Counted from the first letter of the stretch, positions 1-8,333 are shown. The stretch: 64,000 nucleotides of DNA from Microvirga lotononidis (GCF_034627025.1 NZ_CP141048.1:1810001-1874000), one strand, 5' to 3'. Notes: generated by a model from the sequence alone, not told the origin. Numbers and translations: made by a program.

Positions 1-917
1 CCAATCCGCACGAGGTGCTCCTCGTCGCCGATGCGCTCACCGGCCAGGACGCGGTCAACACCGCGCGCGCCTTCGACCAGCGCCTCGGCGTCACCGGCAT
101 CGTGCTGACCCGCATGGACGGCGATGCCCGCGGCGGTGCCGCCCTGTCCATGCGCGCCGTCACCGGCAAGCCGATCAAGCTCATCGGCACGGGCGAGAAG
201 GTCGATGCGCTGGAGGAGTTCCATCCGAGCCGCGTCGCCAACCGCATCCTCGGCATGGGCGACATCGTCTCCCTGGTCGAGAAGGCCGCCGAGAATTTCG
301 ACCAGGCGCAGGCCCAGCGCATGGCCGAGAAGATGCGCAAGGGCAAGTTCGACCTGGAAGACCTGCGCGATCAGCTCAGCCAGATGGAGAAGATCGGCGG
401 ACTCTCCGGCATGATGGGCATGCTGCCGGGTGTCGCCAAGATGAAGTCGCAGCTCGAGAACGCCAATCTCGACGACCGGATCATCAAGCGCCAGCGCGCC
501 ATCATCGATTCCATGACCCCGGCCGAGCGCCGCAACCCCGACATTCTCAAGGCCTCGCGCAAGAAGCGCATCGCGGCCGGTGCCGGCGCCAAGGTCGAGG
601 AGATCAACAAGCTGCTCAAGATGCACCGCCAGATGGCCGACGTCATGAAGATGATGGGCGGCGGCAAGGGCAAGGGCATGGCGGGCGCCCTCGGCAAGAT
701 GTTCGGCCTCGGCGGCGGCGGCGGCATGCCCCAGCCGACGCCGGAGCAGATCGAGGCCCTGCAGAAGCAGATGGGCGGCAAGCTGCCCGATTTCCCCGGC
801 GGCGCCGGCGGTCTCCCGTCCATGCCCAAGGGCGTGTCGGGCCTGCCGGGCCTCGGCGCCGGCAAGATCCCGGGCCTTCCCGGCATCGGCGGCTTTCCGT
901 TCGGGAAGAAGAAATGA
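1..917 (+). CDS. ffh: Signal recognition particle protein Ffh (3' part)
   Basis: This is the C-terminal part of the GTPase that binds signal sequences on ribosomes and, with 4.5S RNA and FtsY, delivers membrane proteins to the translocon. The reading frame is open from the window edge. It shows the end of the G domain (TRMDGDARGG, the G4-type stretch) followed by the methionine-rich M domain (GLSGMMGMLPG, then the basic SRKKR helix that contacts SRP RNA). A glycine/methionine-rich tail of roughly 90 residues follows, as is common in alphaproteobacterial Ffh. It lies upstream of rpsP-rimM-trmD, a conserved bacterial order. The N domain and the P-loop lie outside the window. Confidence 0.95.
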   Translation, partial: NPHEVLLVADALTGQDAVNTARAFDQRLGVTGIVLTRMDGDARGGAALSMRAVTGKPIKLIGTGEKVDALEEFHPSRVANRILGMGDIVSLVEKAAENFDQAQAQRMAEKMRKGKFDLEDLRDQLSQMEKIGGLSGMMGMLPGVAKMKSQLENANLDDRIIKRQRAIIDSMTPAERRNPDILKASRKKRIAAGAGAKVEEINKLLKMHRQMADVMKMMGGGKGKGMAGALGKMFGLGGGGGMPQPTPEQIEALQKQMGGKLPDFPGGAGGLPSMPKGVSGLPGLGAGKIPGLPGIGGFPFGKKK

Positions 918-921
918 GTTT

Positions 922-949
922 CGTCATTCCCGCCCAGGCGGGGATGACG
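922..949. repeat. Short dyad after ffh (GTCAT-type intergenic palindrome)
   Basis: Arms GTCATTCCCGC and GCGGGGATGAC flank a short CAG-containing loop, with one G-T type mismatch, starting 5 bp after the ffh stop. The same GTCATCCCGG / CCGGGATGAC style recurs at 48597-48718 and 54318-54420. It could act as a weak hairpin between ffh and rpsP, but no T-tract follows, so it is listed as a repeat. Confidence 0.6.
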
Positions 950-989
950 CGAAGGCAAGTTTGATCACAGGACACCAAAGGAGAAACCC

Positions 990-1349
990 ATGTCCCTGAA
1001 GATCCGTCTCACCCGTGGTGGTGCGAAGAAGCGTCCCTACTACCGCATCGTCGTGGCCGATTCGCGCTCCCCGCGCGACGGCCGCTTCATCGAGAAGGTC
1101 GGCACCTACGACCCGATGAAGCCGAAGGACGATGCCGGCCGCGTCGTTCTCGAGACCGAGAAGATCCAGGCCTGGCTCGCCAAGGGCGCCCAGCCGACCG
1201 ACCGCGTCCTGCGCTTCCTCGATGCCGCCGGCCTCCTGAAGCGTCCGGCCCGCAACAACCCGCAGAAGGCCGTCCCGGGCAAAAAGGCCCAGGAGCGCGC
1301 CGCCGAGAAGGCCGCTGCGGCCGAGGCTGCCGGCGGCGAAGCCGCTTAA
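990..1349 (+). CDS. rpsP: 30S ribosomal protein S16
   Basis: Small-subunit protein S16, needed for 30S assembly. It is 119 residues: the conserved S16 core is at the N-terminus ([19 protein letters not shown], then [19 protein letters not shown]), followed by an alanine/lysine-rich tail of about 35 residues typical of alphaproteobacteria. A good ribosome-binding site (AAAGGAG) precedes the ATG. It is the first complete gene of the rpsP-rimM-trmD group, although 183 bp holding a large inverted repeat separate it from rimM. Confidence 0.97.
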   Translation: MSLKIRLTRGGAKKRPYYRIVVADSRSPRDGRFIEKVGTYDPMKPKDDAGRVVLETEKIQAWLAKGAQPTDRVLRFLDAAGLLKRPARNNPQKAVPGKKAQERAAEKAAAAEAAGGEAA

Positions 1350-1393
1350 AGCATAACGATGAAGCGGGGGCGTTCAAACAACCAGGACCCTCG

Positions 1394-1523
1394 CCCTCTC
1401 CCCTTCGCGGGAGAGGGCGGCCCTCGCGTCGGCGAGGGCCGGGAGAGGGGCCGCGCTCGGTCGTCGAACGCCCCCTCTCCCGGCTCGCTCCGCTCGCCAC
1501 CCTCCCCCGCGAAGGGGAGAGGG
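1394..1523. repeat. Large intergenic inverted repeat between rpsP and rimM
   Basis: The outer arms at 1394-1417 and 1500-1523 are reverse complements at 23 of 24 positions (CCCTCTCCCCTTCGCGGGAG on the left). Inner arms GGGAGAGGGG (1441-1450) and CCCCTCTCCC (1472-1481) nest inside. Each outer arm is itself nearly palindromic. This is the architecture of a REP/BIME-like element. It sits inside a ribosomal operon, 10 bp before the rimM start, so a transcript hairpin could affect rimM translation. Confidence 0.8.
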
Positions 1524-1532
1524 AGCGGCGCT

Positions 1533-2096
1533 ATGCCCGTCCGGGACGACCTCGTCCTCGTGGGCGAGTTCGGTCGCGCCCACGGCCTCAAGGGCGAGGT
1601 GCGGCTGAAATCCCATACGGGCGATCCACAGGCGATTGCCCAATACAGGCCGTTGATCGCCTCCAACGGCAAGACCTTTTCCCTCAAGACCGTGCGGCCC
1701 GCTCCCGGCGCCGCGCCCGATCTTCTCATCGCCATCGTCGACGGCGTGACGACGCGCGAGGCATCCGAAGCGCTCAACCGCGTGCAGCTCTATGTGGAGC
1801 GCGACAAGCTTCCGCCGCCCGACGAGGAAGACGAATTCCTGCTCGCGGACCTGATTGGCCTCACGGTCACCAGCGAGGCGGGTGACATGATCGGCACCGT
1901 GGTCGATGTGCCCAATTACGGCGGCGGCGATCTTCTGGAAATCGCGCCCGCGCAAAAAGGCCCGACGGCGCTTCTGCCCTTCACCAAGGCCTTCGTGCCG
2001 CATGTCGACCTGGCCGGCAGGCGCATCGTGGCCCATCCACCGGACGACCTGTTCGAGCCGGCGAAATCCGCACCTGATTCCGAGGACGGGGCGTGA
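1533..2096 (+). CDS. rimM: Ribosome maturation factor RimM
   Basis: RimM binds S19 in the 30S head and assists 16S rRNA processing. The protein is 187 residues. The N-terminal beta-barrel begins with [21 protein letters not shown], the family hallmark; the C-terminal PRC-barrel part contains DLIGLTV and a GGGDLLEI stretch. The frame is open back to 1359, but that upstream part lies wholly inside the inverted repeat, so the ATG at 1533 is chosen. The gene overlaps trmD by 4 bp (GTGA), so the two are translationally coupled. Confidence 0.94.
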   Translation: MPVRDDLVLVGEFGRAHGLKGEVRLKSHTGDPQAIAQYRPLIASNGKTFSLKTVRPAPGAAPDLLIAIVDGVTTREASEALNRVQLYVERDKLPPPDEEDEFLLADLIGLTVTSEAGDMIGTVVDVPNYGGGDLLEIAPAQKGPTALLPFTKAFVPHVDLAGRRIVAHPPDDLFEPAKSAPDSEDGA

Positions 2097-2773
2097 GCTT
2101 TTCCGCCACCATTCTCACTCTTTATCCCGACATGTTCCCAGGTCCGCTCGGCATGTCCCTGTCGGGCGACGCGCTCGCACGCGGGGTCTGGTCCCTGACG
2201 GCGAAGAACATCCGCGATCATGGCCTCGGTCGGCACCGCACGGTGGACGATACGCCGGCGGGCGGCGGTCCCGGCATGGTGATCCGCTGCGATGTGCTGG
2301 CCTCCGCCATCGACGCCAATGTTCCGCCCGAGGATCCGCGTCCCAGGCTGCTCATGAGCCCGCGCGGAAAGCCGCTGACTCAAGGCTATGTGCGCGAGCT
2401 CGCGGCCGGCCCCGGCGTTGTCATCGTCTGCGGCCGCTTCGAGGGCGTCGACGAGCGGGTGATCGAGGCGCGGGGCTTAAGGGAAGTCTCCATCGGCGAT
2501 TACGTGCTCTCCGGCGGCGAGATGGCCGCGATGATCGTGCTCGATGCCTGCGTGCGGCTGTTGCCCGGCGTCATGGGCAAGGAGGCCTCCGGCACCGAGG
2601 AGAGCTTCGAGTCGAACCGCCTCGAATATCCGCACTACACGCGCCCTCGCGAATGGGAGGGCAGACCCATTCCCGACGTGCTGCTCTCCGGCAATCATGC
2701 CAAGATCGAGCGCTGGCGCCGCGAGGAATCGGAACGCATCACGCGGGAGCGGCGGCCGGACCTGCTGGAGTAG
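2093..2773 (+). CDS. trmD: tRNA (guanine-37-N1)-methyltransferase
   Basis: TrmD methylates G37 of tRNAs next to the anticodon, using S-adenosylmethionine, and prevents +1 frameshifting. It is a knotted SPOUT-family enzyme of 226 residues. Visible motifs are [11 protein letters not shown] at the N-terminus, LMSPRGKPL and [11 protein letters not shown] (AdoMet and tRNA site), and [11 protein letters not shown], the deep trefoil-knot signature. It starts at GTG overlapping the rimM stop. Length and order match the family. Confidence 0.97.
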   Translation: MSFSATILTLYPDMFPGPLGMSLSGDALARGVWSLTAKNIRDHGLGRHRTVDDTPAGGGPGMVIRCDVLASAIDANVPPEDPRPRLLMSPRGKPLTQGYVRELAAGPGVVIVCGRFEGVDERVIEARGLREVSIGDYVLSGGEMAAMIVLDACVRLLPGVMGKEASGTEESFESNRLEYPHYTRPREWEGRPIPDVLLSGNHAKIERWRREESERITRERRPDLLE

Positions 2774-2794
2774 ACAGGAACTCGGGAGCCGCCC

Positions 2795-3526
2795 ATGCCG
2801 ACACAGAACATCTACGACGATCCGGATTTCTTCGAGAATTACAGCCGCCTGGAGCGTTCGCGGGAGGGGCTGTCCGGTGCGGCGGAATGGTCCTCGCTGC
2901 GAGCGCTGCTTCCTGATCTCAGCGGTCGCCGGATCGTCGACCTCGGATGTGGCTATGGTTGGTTCTGCCGCTGGGCGCGGGACCACGGTGCGGAGCGGGT
3001 GCTCGGCCTCGACGTGTCGGAACGCATGCTGACCCGAGCGACCGCCATGACGTCCGATCCAGGGATCGCCTATCGCCGTGCCGATCTCGAACGGCTCGAT
3101 CTCGGGACCGACACGTTCGACTTCGCCTACAGCTCGCTTGCCCTGCATTACATCGAGAATCTGCCGGGTCTCCTGGCCGAGCTGCATCGCGCGCTCTTGC
3201 CTGGCTCGACATTCGTTTTCTCCGTCGAACATCCGATCGTGACGGCGCCGATTCCGGCGGGCTGGTCCGTCGGCGCGGACGGCCGCAGGACATGGCCGGT
3301 CGACAGCTACCACGAGGAAGGCCCGCGACGGACGAACTGGCTCGCCGAGGGCGTCATCAAGCAGCACCGCACGCTCGGCACCTATCTGAACCTCCTCATC
3401 CGCCTCGGCTTCACGATCGCGCATGTGGAGGAATGGGCTCCCACGCATGAGCAGGTCGCCGCGAGGCCCGATTGGGCGGAAGAGCGCGAACGTCCCATGT
3501 TCCTGCTCATTGCAGCTCAGCGCTGA
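2795..3526 (+). CDS. Class I SAM-dependent methyltransferase
   Basis: Predicted methyltransferase of 243 residues with a Rossmann fold. Motif I is IVDLGCGYGWFCRWA (about residue 48); post-I is LGLDVSERML; a motif II/III-like stretch FDFAYSSLALHYIEN follows. This pattern fits the Methyltransf_11/UbiE-like group acting on small molecules. The substrate cannot be told from sequence. It follows trmD by 21 bp on the same strand, so it may be cotranscribed, though it is not part of the conserved operon. A degenerate fragment of the dispersed repeat lies just after its stop. Confidence 0.85.
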   Translation: MPTQNIYDDPDFFENYSRLERSREGLSGAAEWSSLRALLPDLSGRRIVDLGCGYGWFCRWARDHGAERVLGLDVSERMLTRATAMTSDPGIAYRRADLERLDLGTDTFDFAYSSLALHYIENLPGLLAELHRALLPGSTFVFSVEHPIVTAPIPAGWSVGADGRRTWPVDSYHEEGPRRTNWLAEGVIKQHRTLGTYLNLLIRLGFTIAHVEEWAPTHEQVAARPDWAEERERPMFLLIAAQR

Positions 3527-3533
3527 GGCACCA

Positions 3534-3573
3534 AACTCAAGAGCAGACCCGCTTCGGGAGCGAATCCGATGCT
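3534..3573. repeat. Fragment of dispersed two-part repeat (copy A)
   Basis: The sequence AGACCCGCTTCGGGAGCGAATCCGATGCT resembles the second half of module 1 of the element at 54875-54989. It is degenerate and lies between convergent genes. Confidence 0.5.
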
Positions 3574-3607
3574 TGTCCTGCCCTCCATGTCCGGCTGCGG
3601 GCGCCGC

Positions 3608-4159
3608 TCAAGGCGAGGCGTGCATGAACAGGGCGGCTTTGACCAGCTTGTCAGGGCCGAGATCGCGGTCCGCATCGAGTTTGAGGATTTCCGACAGGCG
3701 ATTGCGGGCGCGGTTGATCCGGCTCTTGATGGTTCCGATATTGGTGCCGCAGATCCGCGCCGCGTCCTCATAGGACAGGCCCTCCGCGCCGACGAGCAGC
3801 AAGGCCTCGCGCTGATCGACCGGGAGCTTGCTGAGGGCTTTGAGCATGTCGGTGAAGTCGAGCCGCGCACCCTGGTCGGGCATCACGGCGACTTTCTCGG
3901 CCCAGGAGCCTTCCGGATCCTCGACCTCGCGCTTTCTCCGGCGTGTTTGGGTGAGAAAATCGTTGCGCAGGATGGTAAAGAGCCAAGCCTGCATGCTTGT
4001 GCCCGGCTGGAACTTGTCGAAATTGCTCAATCCCTTGAGCAACGTGCTCTGAACCAGATCATCTGCCTTGTCGACGCTCCCGGAGAGAGAAATGGCGAAG
4101 GCCCGCAAATGCGGGATGGCATTGAGCATCTGCTGTTTCAGGGAGTTTTCGACTGACAA
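3608..4159 (-). CDS. EcfG-like ECF sigma factor
   Basis: Extracytoplasmic-function sigma factor resembling EcfG, the general-stress sigma factor of alphaproteobacteria. Region 2 shows LRAFAISLSGSVDKADDLVQ and MQAWLFTILRNDFL; region 4 shows LPVDQREALLLVGAEGLSYEDAA and the helix-turn-helix GTIKSRINRAR. I place the start at a TTG (4159) because GAGGAG lies 9 bp upstream and the protein then begins MSVEN, as EcfG proteins do. The in-frame ATG at 4186 and a farther start at 4207 fall inside a dispersed repeat. No NepR anti-sigma factor or PhyR is adjacent. Confidence 0.85.
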   Translation of the reverse strand: MSVENSLKQQMLNAIPHLRAFAISLSGSVDKADDLVQSTLLKGLSNFDKFQPGTSMQAWLFTILRNDFLTQTRRRKREVEDPEGSWAEKVAVMPDQGARLDFTDMLKALSKLPVDQREALLLVGAEGLSYEDAARICGTNIGTIKSRINRARNRLSEILKLDADRDLGPDKLVKAALFMHASP

Positions 4160-4180
4160 TCTGCACAACTCCTCTGTCGA

Positions 4181-4289
4181 GAGCATCGGACTCAAAAGCG
4201 GACCCACTCTCGAGATCCATCCAATGTTCCACTCTTAGAAGAATGCATCGTGAGAAAAACCGAGGCCTTTTCTCCGCCAATGCGCTAAG
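4181..4289. repeat. Dispersed two-part palindromic repeat (copy B)
   Basis: Full-length but diverged copy: module 1 starts GAGCATCGGACTCAAAAGCGG, then the linker ACTCTTAGAAGAATGCATCG, then module 2 ending CCAATGCGCTAAG. It aligns end to end with copy G at 54875-54989. It lies directly upstream of the sigma-factor gene and contains that gene's apparent upstream start codons. Confidence 0.75.
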
Positions 4290-4578
4290 ACACCGTCACC
4301 AGACCCCAAATGGCAATCCGCTGCATTAACTTATGCGAAGCCTAGCGCGATCTTTTGGTGGCATCGCAGGGGCATCAATAAGCAAATCGTGAAGCATTGA
4401 TCCGATTTCTTGGCTGGAGATTTACATTGGTCAATGCGAAGGACGGTGTAGTCCGCTAGTCGTCTTCCAAACTGCGGAAACATCCTTTGGCGATTGTTCA
4501 CCCGTTCCTGACGTTTGCTCTCCCGGCTGCCGCACCGGATCGGACCCGGAAAAAGATCCACCTTCCGTCCCCAGGCTG
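4290..4578. other. Gene-free divergent intergenic region
   Basis: This is less GC-rich than its surroundings and lies between the divergent sigma-factor and response-regulator genes, so it should hold promoters for both. I looked for an EcfG-type promoter (GGAAC plus CGTT with a spacer of about 16-17) and found no match with correct spacing. No ORF with coding character is seen. Confidence 0.5.
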
Positions 4579-5022
4579 ATGCTCCAACCGGTCGAGCCAC
4601 CAAGCACGATGGATATGATGGCACAAACCCGCTGCATGATCGTCGAAGACCAAGCATTGCTCGGCATGTCCCTGGAGGCATTCCTGGAGGATGCCGGCTT
4701 CGCGGTGGCCGGGGTTTTCATGAGCAATGACCAAGCCCTGCAATGGCTCGAGAGCGACGTGCCGGACGTGGCGATCCTCGACATCATGATCAAGGATGGG
4801 ACCTCCCTGGAAATCGCCCGTGCGCTGAAGAGCCGGGGCATTCCCTTCATGGTCTATTCCGGCCTCCCCCAGAAAGCCGATGGCCCTCCCGAGCTGAGGA
4901 ACGTTCCCTGGCTTGAAAAGCCCGTCAGCCGGGAAACGCTGCTGGGCGTTCTCGATGAGTTGATCGAAGTCGGTCACGATCGGGACGGGACGCATACAGC
5001 CATGCTTCCACCGCGCGAATAA
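4579..5022 (+). CDS. Single-domain response regulator
   Basis: A CheY-like receiver with no output domain (147 residues or fewer). The acidic pocket is in IVEDQALLGM; the phosphoacceptor Asp is in VAILDIMIKDG; the switch Ser is in MVYSG in place of the usual Thr; the conserved Lys is in LEKPVS. Such regulators act through protein partners or as phosphate sinks. It is divergent from the EcfG-like sigma gene, which suggests a role in stress signalling, but it lacks the sigma-like domain of PhyR. ATGs at 4609, 4615 and 4618 are alternative starts; the ribosome-binding site is not decisive. Confidence 0.83.
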   Translation: MLQPVEPPSTMDMMAQTRCMIVEDQALLGMSLEAFLEDAGFAVAGVFMSNDQALQWLESDVPDVAILDIMIKDGTSLEIARALKSRGIPFMVYSGLPQKADGPPELRNVPWLEKPVSRETLLGVLDELIEVGHDRDGTHTAMLPPRE

Positions 5023-5182
5023 GACCATCTCGCCTTCGGACGCGTCCGGCTCCTAAGACGGAAGCGGGGCATTCAACCTTGGCCCTTGTCCGCTTTTCCG
5101 GCGACGCCATTGGCGTTTCGTCAGAATCCTTGGCGGTATCGGGGTTATTCTCGGCCGTTGAAGACGCCGCCTAGAAAGGTTA

Positions 5183-5250
5183 GAACATTGGACCCACAAG
5201 TAGATTGGCATTATTGGGATCGATTCCGACGCTCCATCCTGTAAAGAGCC
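5183..5250. repeat. Dispersed repeat, module 1 (copy C)
   Basis: ACATTGGACCCACAAGTAGA through GGGATCGATTCCGACGCTCC and GTAAAGAGC matches module 1 plus the start of the linker of the element seen complete at 46875-46990. It lies in the gap before nrnC. Confidence 0.6.
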
Positions 5251-5306
5251 AACCTCCCGGCCCGCACGGATGCGTGTAAGGCAGTTCTCGACTTTTTGGA
5301 TACGCC

Positions 5307-5921
5307 ATGACAGTACGCTTCCATCGCGGTGATCTGCCCGCCGGCTACAAGGCCGGCCCGGCGATCGCCATCGACACCGAGACCCTCGGTCTCAATCCGC
5401 ACCGCGATCGCCTGTGCGTGGTGCAGATCTCGACCGGGGACGGCACGGCGGACGTGGTGCAGATCCTCAAGGATGGGCCCCTGCCGGAGAACCTGATCCG
5501 TGTGCTCTCCGACGAGAGCGTGCTCAAGATCTTCCATTATGCCCGTTTCGACCTCGCGGTCATCTTCCACACCTTCGGCATCATGCCGCGCCCGATCTAC
5601 TGCACCAAGGTCGCCTCGAGGCTCGTGCGCACCTATACCGACCGCCATGGGCTCAAGGAGCTGGTGCGCGAACAGCTCGGGGTGGAACTGTCGAAGCAGC
5701 AGCAATCCTCCGATTGGGGCGCCGACACCCTGACCGCGGCCCAGCTCGATTACGCGGCATCCGACGTGCTTCACCTTCACGCTCTGAAGGAAAAGCTCGA
5801 TATTCTCCTGGAGCGGGAGAACAGGCTGGGCATTGCCCATCAATGCTTCGGCTTCCTGCCGACCCGGGCCCAGCTGGACCTCCTCGGGTGGGCGGAGACG
5901 GATATTTTCGCCCATTCTTGA
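5307..5921 (+). CDS. nrnC: NrnC-type 3'-5' oligoribonuclease (RNase D-like)
   Basis: DEDDy exonuclease that in alphaproteobacteria replaces Orn and degrades 2-5 nt RNA (nanoRNA). Catalytic residues are visible: D23 and E25 in AIDTETLGLN, the Asp in FHYARFDLAVI, and Tyr/Asp in DYAASDVLHL. At 204 residues it is only an exonuclease domain, without the HRDC domains of true RNase D, which matches NrnC of Bartonella and Brucella. It precedes lptC by about 100 bp, a common placement in Hyphomicrobiales. The assignment rests on family knowledge; annotation pipelines often call this ribonuclease D. Confidence 0.9.
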   Translation: MTVRFHRGDLPAGYKAGPAIAIDTETLGLNPHRDRLCVVQISTGDGTADVVQILKDGPLPENLIRVLSDESVLKIFHYARFDLAVIFHTFGIMPRPIYCTKVASRLVRTYTDRHGLKELVREQLGVELSKQQQSSDWGADTLTAAQLDYAASDVLHLHALKEKLDILLERENRLGIAHQCFGFLPTRAQLDLLGWAETDIFAHS

Positions 5922-6024
5922 CGCCGGCTTAAACTTTCCCGCATAAAACCAATGTCCGTCATAACATCGCCATGTCCTCACGGCATGGCGCCATGCCGAA
6001 AGTTTGGCGGAAGGGGTTGATGAA

Positions 6025-6762
6025 GTGACGGCAATTCAGGGCACCACGATGCGTGATGGCCCGGCCTCGAGGTCGGCCGTGCGGTCGCGCGCCTTCAAAA
6101 AGGCCCGTCGCCATTCCCGCTGGGTCCGCCTCGCCAAGGTGGCGATTCCCGTCGGCTCCCTGCTCGGCATGGCCAGCGTCGGCCTGGTGGCCTATTACAA
6201 TCCCTTCAGGCAGATCGAGAACCTGAGCTTCGGCTCCATCGGGGTGAGCGGCACGAACGTCACCATGGACAGCCCGAAGCTGACCGGATTCAAGAACGAC
6301 AACCGCCCCTACGAGGTGACGGCGAGCGCCGCCACGCAGGACGTGCGCAAGCCCGATCTCGTGCAGCTCAAGGATCTCAGGGCGCGCATCGTGACCGACG
6401 AGCGCGGCAGCGTCGCGAGGCTCCAGGCCGATTCCGGGGTCCTCGACACCAAGAAAGAGCAGATGAGGCTGCGCGACAACATCGTGGTCACCACGGATGC
6501 CGGCCACGAGGTCAAGCTTCGCACGGCCTTCGTGCGGTTCAAGGCCGGTGCTGTGGCCTCCACCGATCCCGTCACCGTGTCCTTCGGCAACGGCACCATC
6601 GAGGCGGAGGGGCTCGACGTCGCGGATAACGGCAAGGTCATGAGCTTCACGGGCCGCGTCCGTACGGTCATCCAGCCCTCAGGCTCCACCCCATCCACCC
6701 CGGAAGCTGCCGGCACGGGCTCCACGGCGCCTGCACCCCAACAGACAAGTATTCGTCCATGA
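6025..6762 (+). CDS. lptC: LPS export protein LptC
   Basis: Bitopic inner-membrane protein that passes lipopolysaccharide from LptB2FG to periplasmic LptA. One membrane segment (about VAIPVGSLLGMASVGLVAYY) follows a basic N-terminus; the rest is the periplasmic beta-jellyroll, with GTNVTMDSPKLTGF and RPYEVTA. I choose GTG 6025 because AAGGGG lies 8 bp upstream; TTG 6004 and ATG 6049 are in frame. The C-terminus is Pro/Ser/Thr-rich. It overlaps lptA by 4 bp (ATGA) and heads the lptC-lptA-lptB run. Confidence 0.9.
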   Translation: MTAIQGTTMRDGPASRSAVRSRAFKKARRHSRWVRLAKVAIPVGSLLGMASVGLVAYYNPFRQIENLSFGSIGVSGTNVTMDSPKLTGFKNDNRPYEVTASAATQDVRKPDLVQLKDLRARIVTDERGSVARLQADSGVLDTKKEQMRLRDNIVVTTDAGHEVKLRTAFVRFKAGAVASTDPVTVSFGNGTIEAEGLDVADNGKVMSFTGRVRTVIQPSGSTPSTPEAAGTGSTAPAPQQTSIRP

Positions 6763-7397
6763 TGAGTTTCACCCGCGCCGCCCTGGCCCTCGCGCTCCTC
6801 TCTCCGGCCCCCATCGACGTGGCCTTCGCCCAGGCCGGCAAGGAGCGGGCCGTGGGGTTCGGCAATTTCGGCTCGAGCAAGGAGCCCATCAAGATCGATG
6901 CCAACAAGCTCGACGTCTTCGACAAGGAGGGCCGTGCGGTCTTCACCGGCGACGTGGTGGCGGTCCAGGGCGAGAGCACCATGAAGTGCACGATCATGAC
7001 CGTGTTCTACGATCAGCGGAATCAGAACGGCGGGCAGCCGGCGGCCCCGCAGGCGACCGACGACAGCGCCATCAAGAAGATCGATTGCAAGGGACCGGTC
7101 ACCATCGTGTCGCGCACCCAGGTCGCGACGGGCGAGAACGCCACCTTCGACCGGGGCTCGAACAAGATCATGCTGACCGGCAACGCGACCTTGAGCGACG
7201 GGCCGAACGTCACCAAGGGCGAGCGGGTGCTCTACGACATCAATACCGGCGTGGCGAATATCGAGACGACGCCCGGTGGCCGGGTGAGGGCGCTCTTCGT
7301 TCCCGGCCAGGGCGGGCCTGCCCCGACCGGCGCCGGCGGAGCTCCGGCCGCAGGTGGGGCCAAGCCGAAGCCGCAGCAGAGGCCGGCCACGAACTAG
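6759..7397 (+). CDS. lptA: Periplasmic LPS-binding protein LptA
   Basis: OstA-family periplasmic protein that polymerises into the bridge carrying LPS to the outer membrane. It is 212 residues with a signal peptide ending near VAFAQA. The OstA core follows: PIKIDANKLDVFDKEGRAVFTGDVVAVQG and later ATFDRGSNKIMLTGNATLSDGPN. The C-terminal tail (about residues 183-212) is rich in Gly, Ala and Pro and probably disordered. It is coupled to lptC by the ATGA overlap and followed 33 bp later by lptB. Confidence 0.92.
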   Translation: MMSFTRAALALALLSPAPIDVAFAQAGKERAVGFGNFGSSKEPIKIDANKLDVFDKEGRAVFTGDVVAVQGESTMKCTIMTVFYDQRNQNGGQPAAPQATDDSAIKKIDCKGPVTIVSRTQVATGENATFDRGSNKIMLTGNATLSDGPNVTKGERVLYDINTGVANIETTPGGRVRALFVPGQGGPAPTGAGGAPAAGGAKPKPQQRPATN

Positions 7398-7430
7398 GGC
7401 GGGAGACATTCTCCCGCTTTTCCCCTTTTC

Positions 7431-8294
7431 ATGATCGACGATGAGCCCGTGAAACCGCTTTTCAACCGTTCTCAACCCGGTCCTTCCGATGTGAGCCTCC
7501 TGGAACCCCGTTCCGTCGGGACGAACCCGCATGTCTTTCACCGCACGGAGAACGAGGCCGTGTTCGGCGGCCCGGGAATCCTTGCCGTCAAAGGTCTGCA
7601 GAAGAGCTATCGCGGCCGTACCGTGGTGCAGGATGCGGGCCTGAACGTGCGCGCGGGCGAGGCGGTCGGCCTGCTTGGGCCCAACGGCGCGGGCAAGACC
7701 ACCATCTTCTACATGATCACCGGCCTCGTCGCCGCCGATCGGGGCGTCATCAGCCTGGACGGGCACGAGGTGACCGGCCTGCCCATGTATCGCCGCGCCC
7801 GTCTGGGCATCGGTTATCTCCCGCAGGAGGCCTCCATCTTCCGCGGCCTCAACGTGGAGGACAACATCCGGGCGGTGCTCGAGATCGTCGAGCCGAGCCG
7901 CAAGGAGCGCGAGCGCAAGCTCGATGCGCTCCTCGACGAGTTCAACATCACGCGCCTGCGCAAATCGCCCTCCATCGCCCTCTCGGGCGGCGAGCGGCGG
8001 CGCTGCGAGATCGCCCGGGCGCTGGCGGGCGAGCCGACCTTCATGCTCCTCGACGAGCCCTTCGCCGGCATCGATCCCATCGCGGTGGGCGACATTCAGA
8101 ACCTCGTGCGGCACCTGACCCGCCGCGGCATCGGCGTGCTCATCACGGACCACAACGTCCGCGAGACCCTCGGCCTCATCGACCGCGCCTACATCATCCA
8201 TTCCGGCCGCGTCCTGACCGAGGGCACCCCCGACGCGATCGTGTCGAACGAAGAGGTCCGCCGCCTGTATCTGGGCGAGGATTTCCGCCTCTAG
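7431..8294 (+). CDS. lptB: LPS export ABC ATPase LptB, N-terminally extended
   Basis: Cytoplasmic ATPase that powers LPS extraction with LptF and LptG (not in this window). Walker A is GPNGAGKTT (residues 83-91), the signature is LSGGERRR, Walker B is MLLDEPFAGIDP, and the switch His is in ITDHNVRETL. The ABC domain proper starts near residue 49 (GILAVKGLQKSY). About 47 N-terminal residues are extra compared with a usual LptB of about 240, and no Met lies between residue 1 and the domain. A 9-bp hairpin follows the gene at 8334-8359. Confidence 0.93.
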   Translation: MIDDEPVKPLFNRSQPGPSDVSLLEPRSVGTNPHVFHRTENEAVFGGPGILAVKGLQKSYRGRTVVQDAGLNVRAGEAVGLLGPNGAGKTTIFYMITGLVAADRGVISLDGHEVTGLPMYRRARLGIGYLPQEASIFRGLNVEDNIRAVLEIVEPSRKERERKLDALLDEFNITRLRKSPSIALSGGERRRCEIARALAGEPTFMLLDEPFAGIDPIAVGDIQNLVRHLTRRGIGVLITDHNVRETLGLIDRAYIIHSGRVLTEGTPDAIVSNEEVRRLYLGEDFRL

Positions 8295-8333
8295 GGTATC
8301 GGACGCAGACGCGGAAGCCACGTCTCACGGCAT

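Noticed and set aside
1394..1523. CRISPR or transposon end between rpsP and rimM
   Set aside because: There are only two inverted arms, no direct repeats with spacers and no transposase; a palindromic intergenic element fits better.
4579..5022. PhyR, the general-stress response regulator, next to the EcfG-like sigma gene
   Set aside because: The protein is a bare receiver; the N-terminal sigma-like domain that defines PhyR is missing.
6309..8321. Very long antisense open frame over lptC-lptA-lptB (also similar ones at 11366-13450, 19095-21056, 25922-27937, 36218-38020, 40121-42670, 44563-46725 and 61048-63066)
   Set aside because: These mirror well-recognised genes on the other strand; long antisense frames are expected in GC-rich DNA, and their translations show no family motifs.
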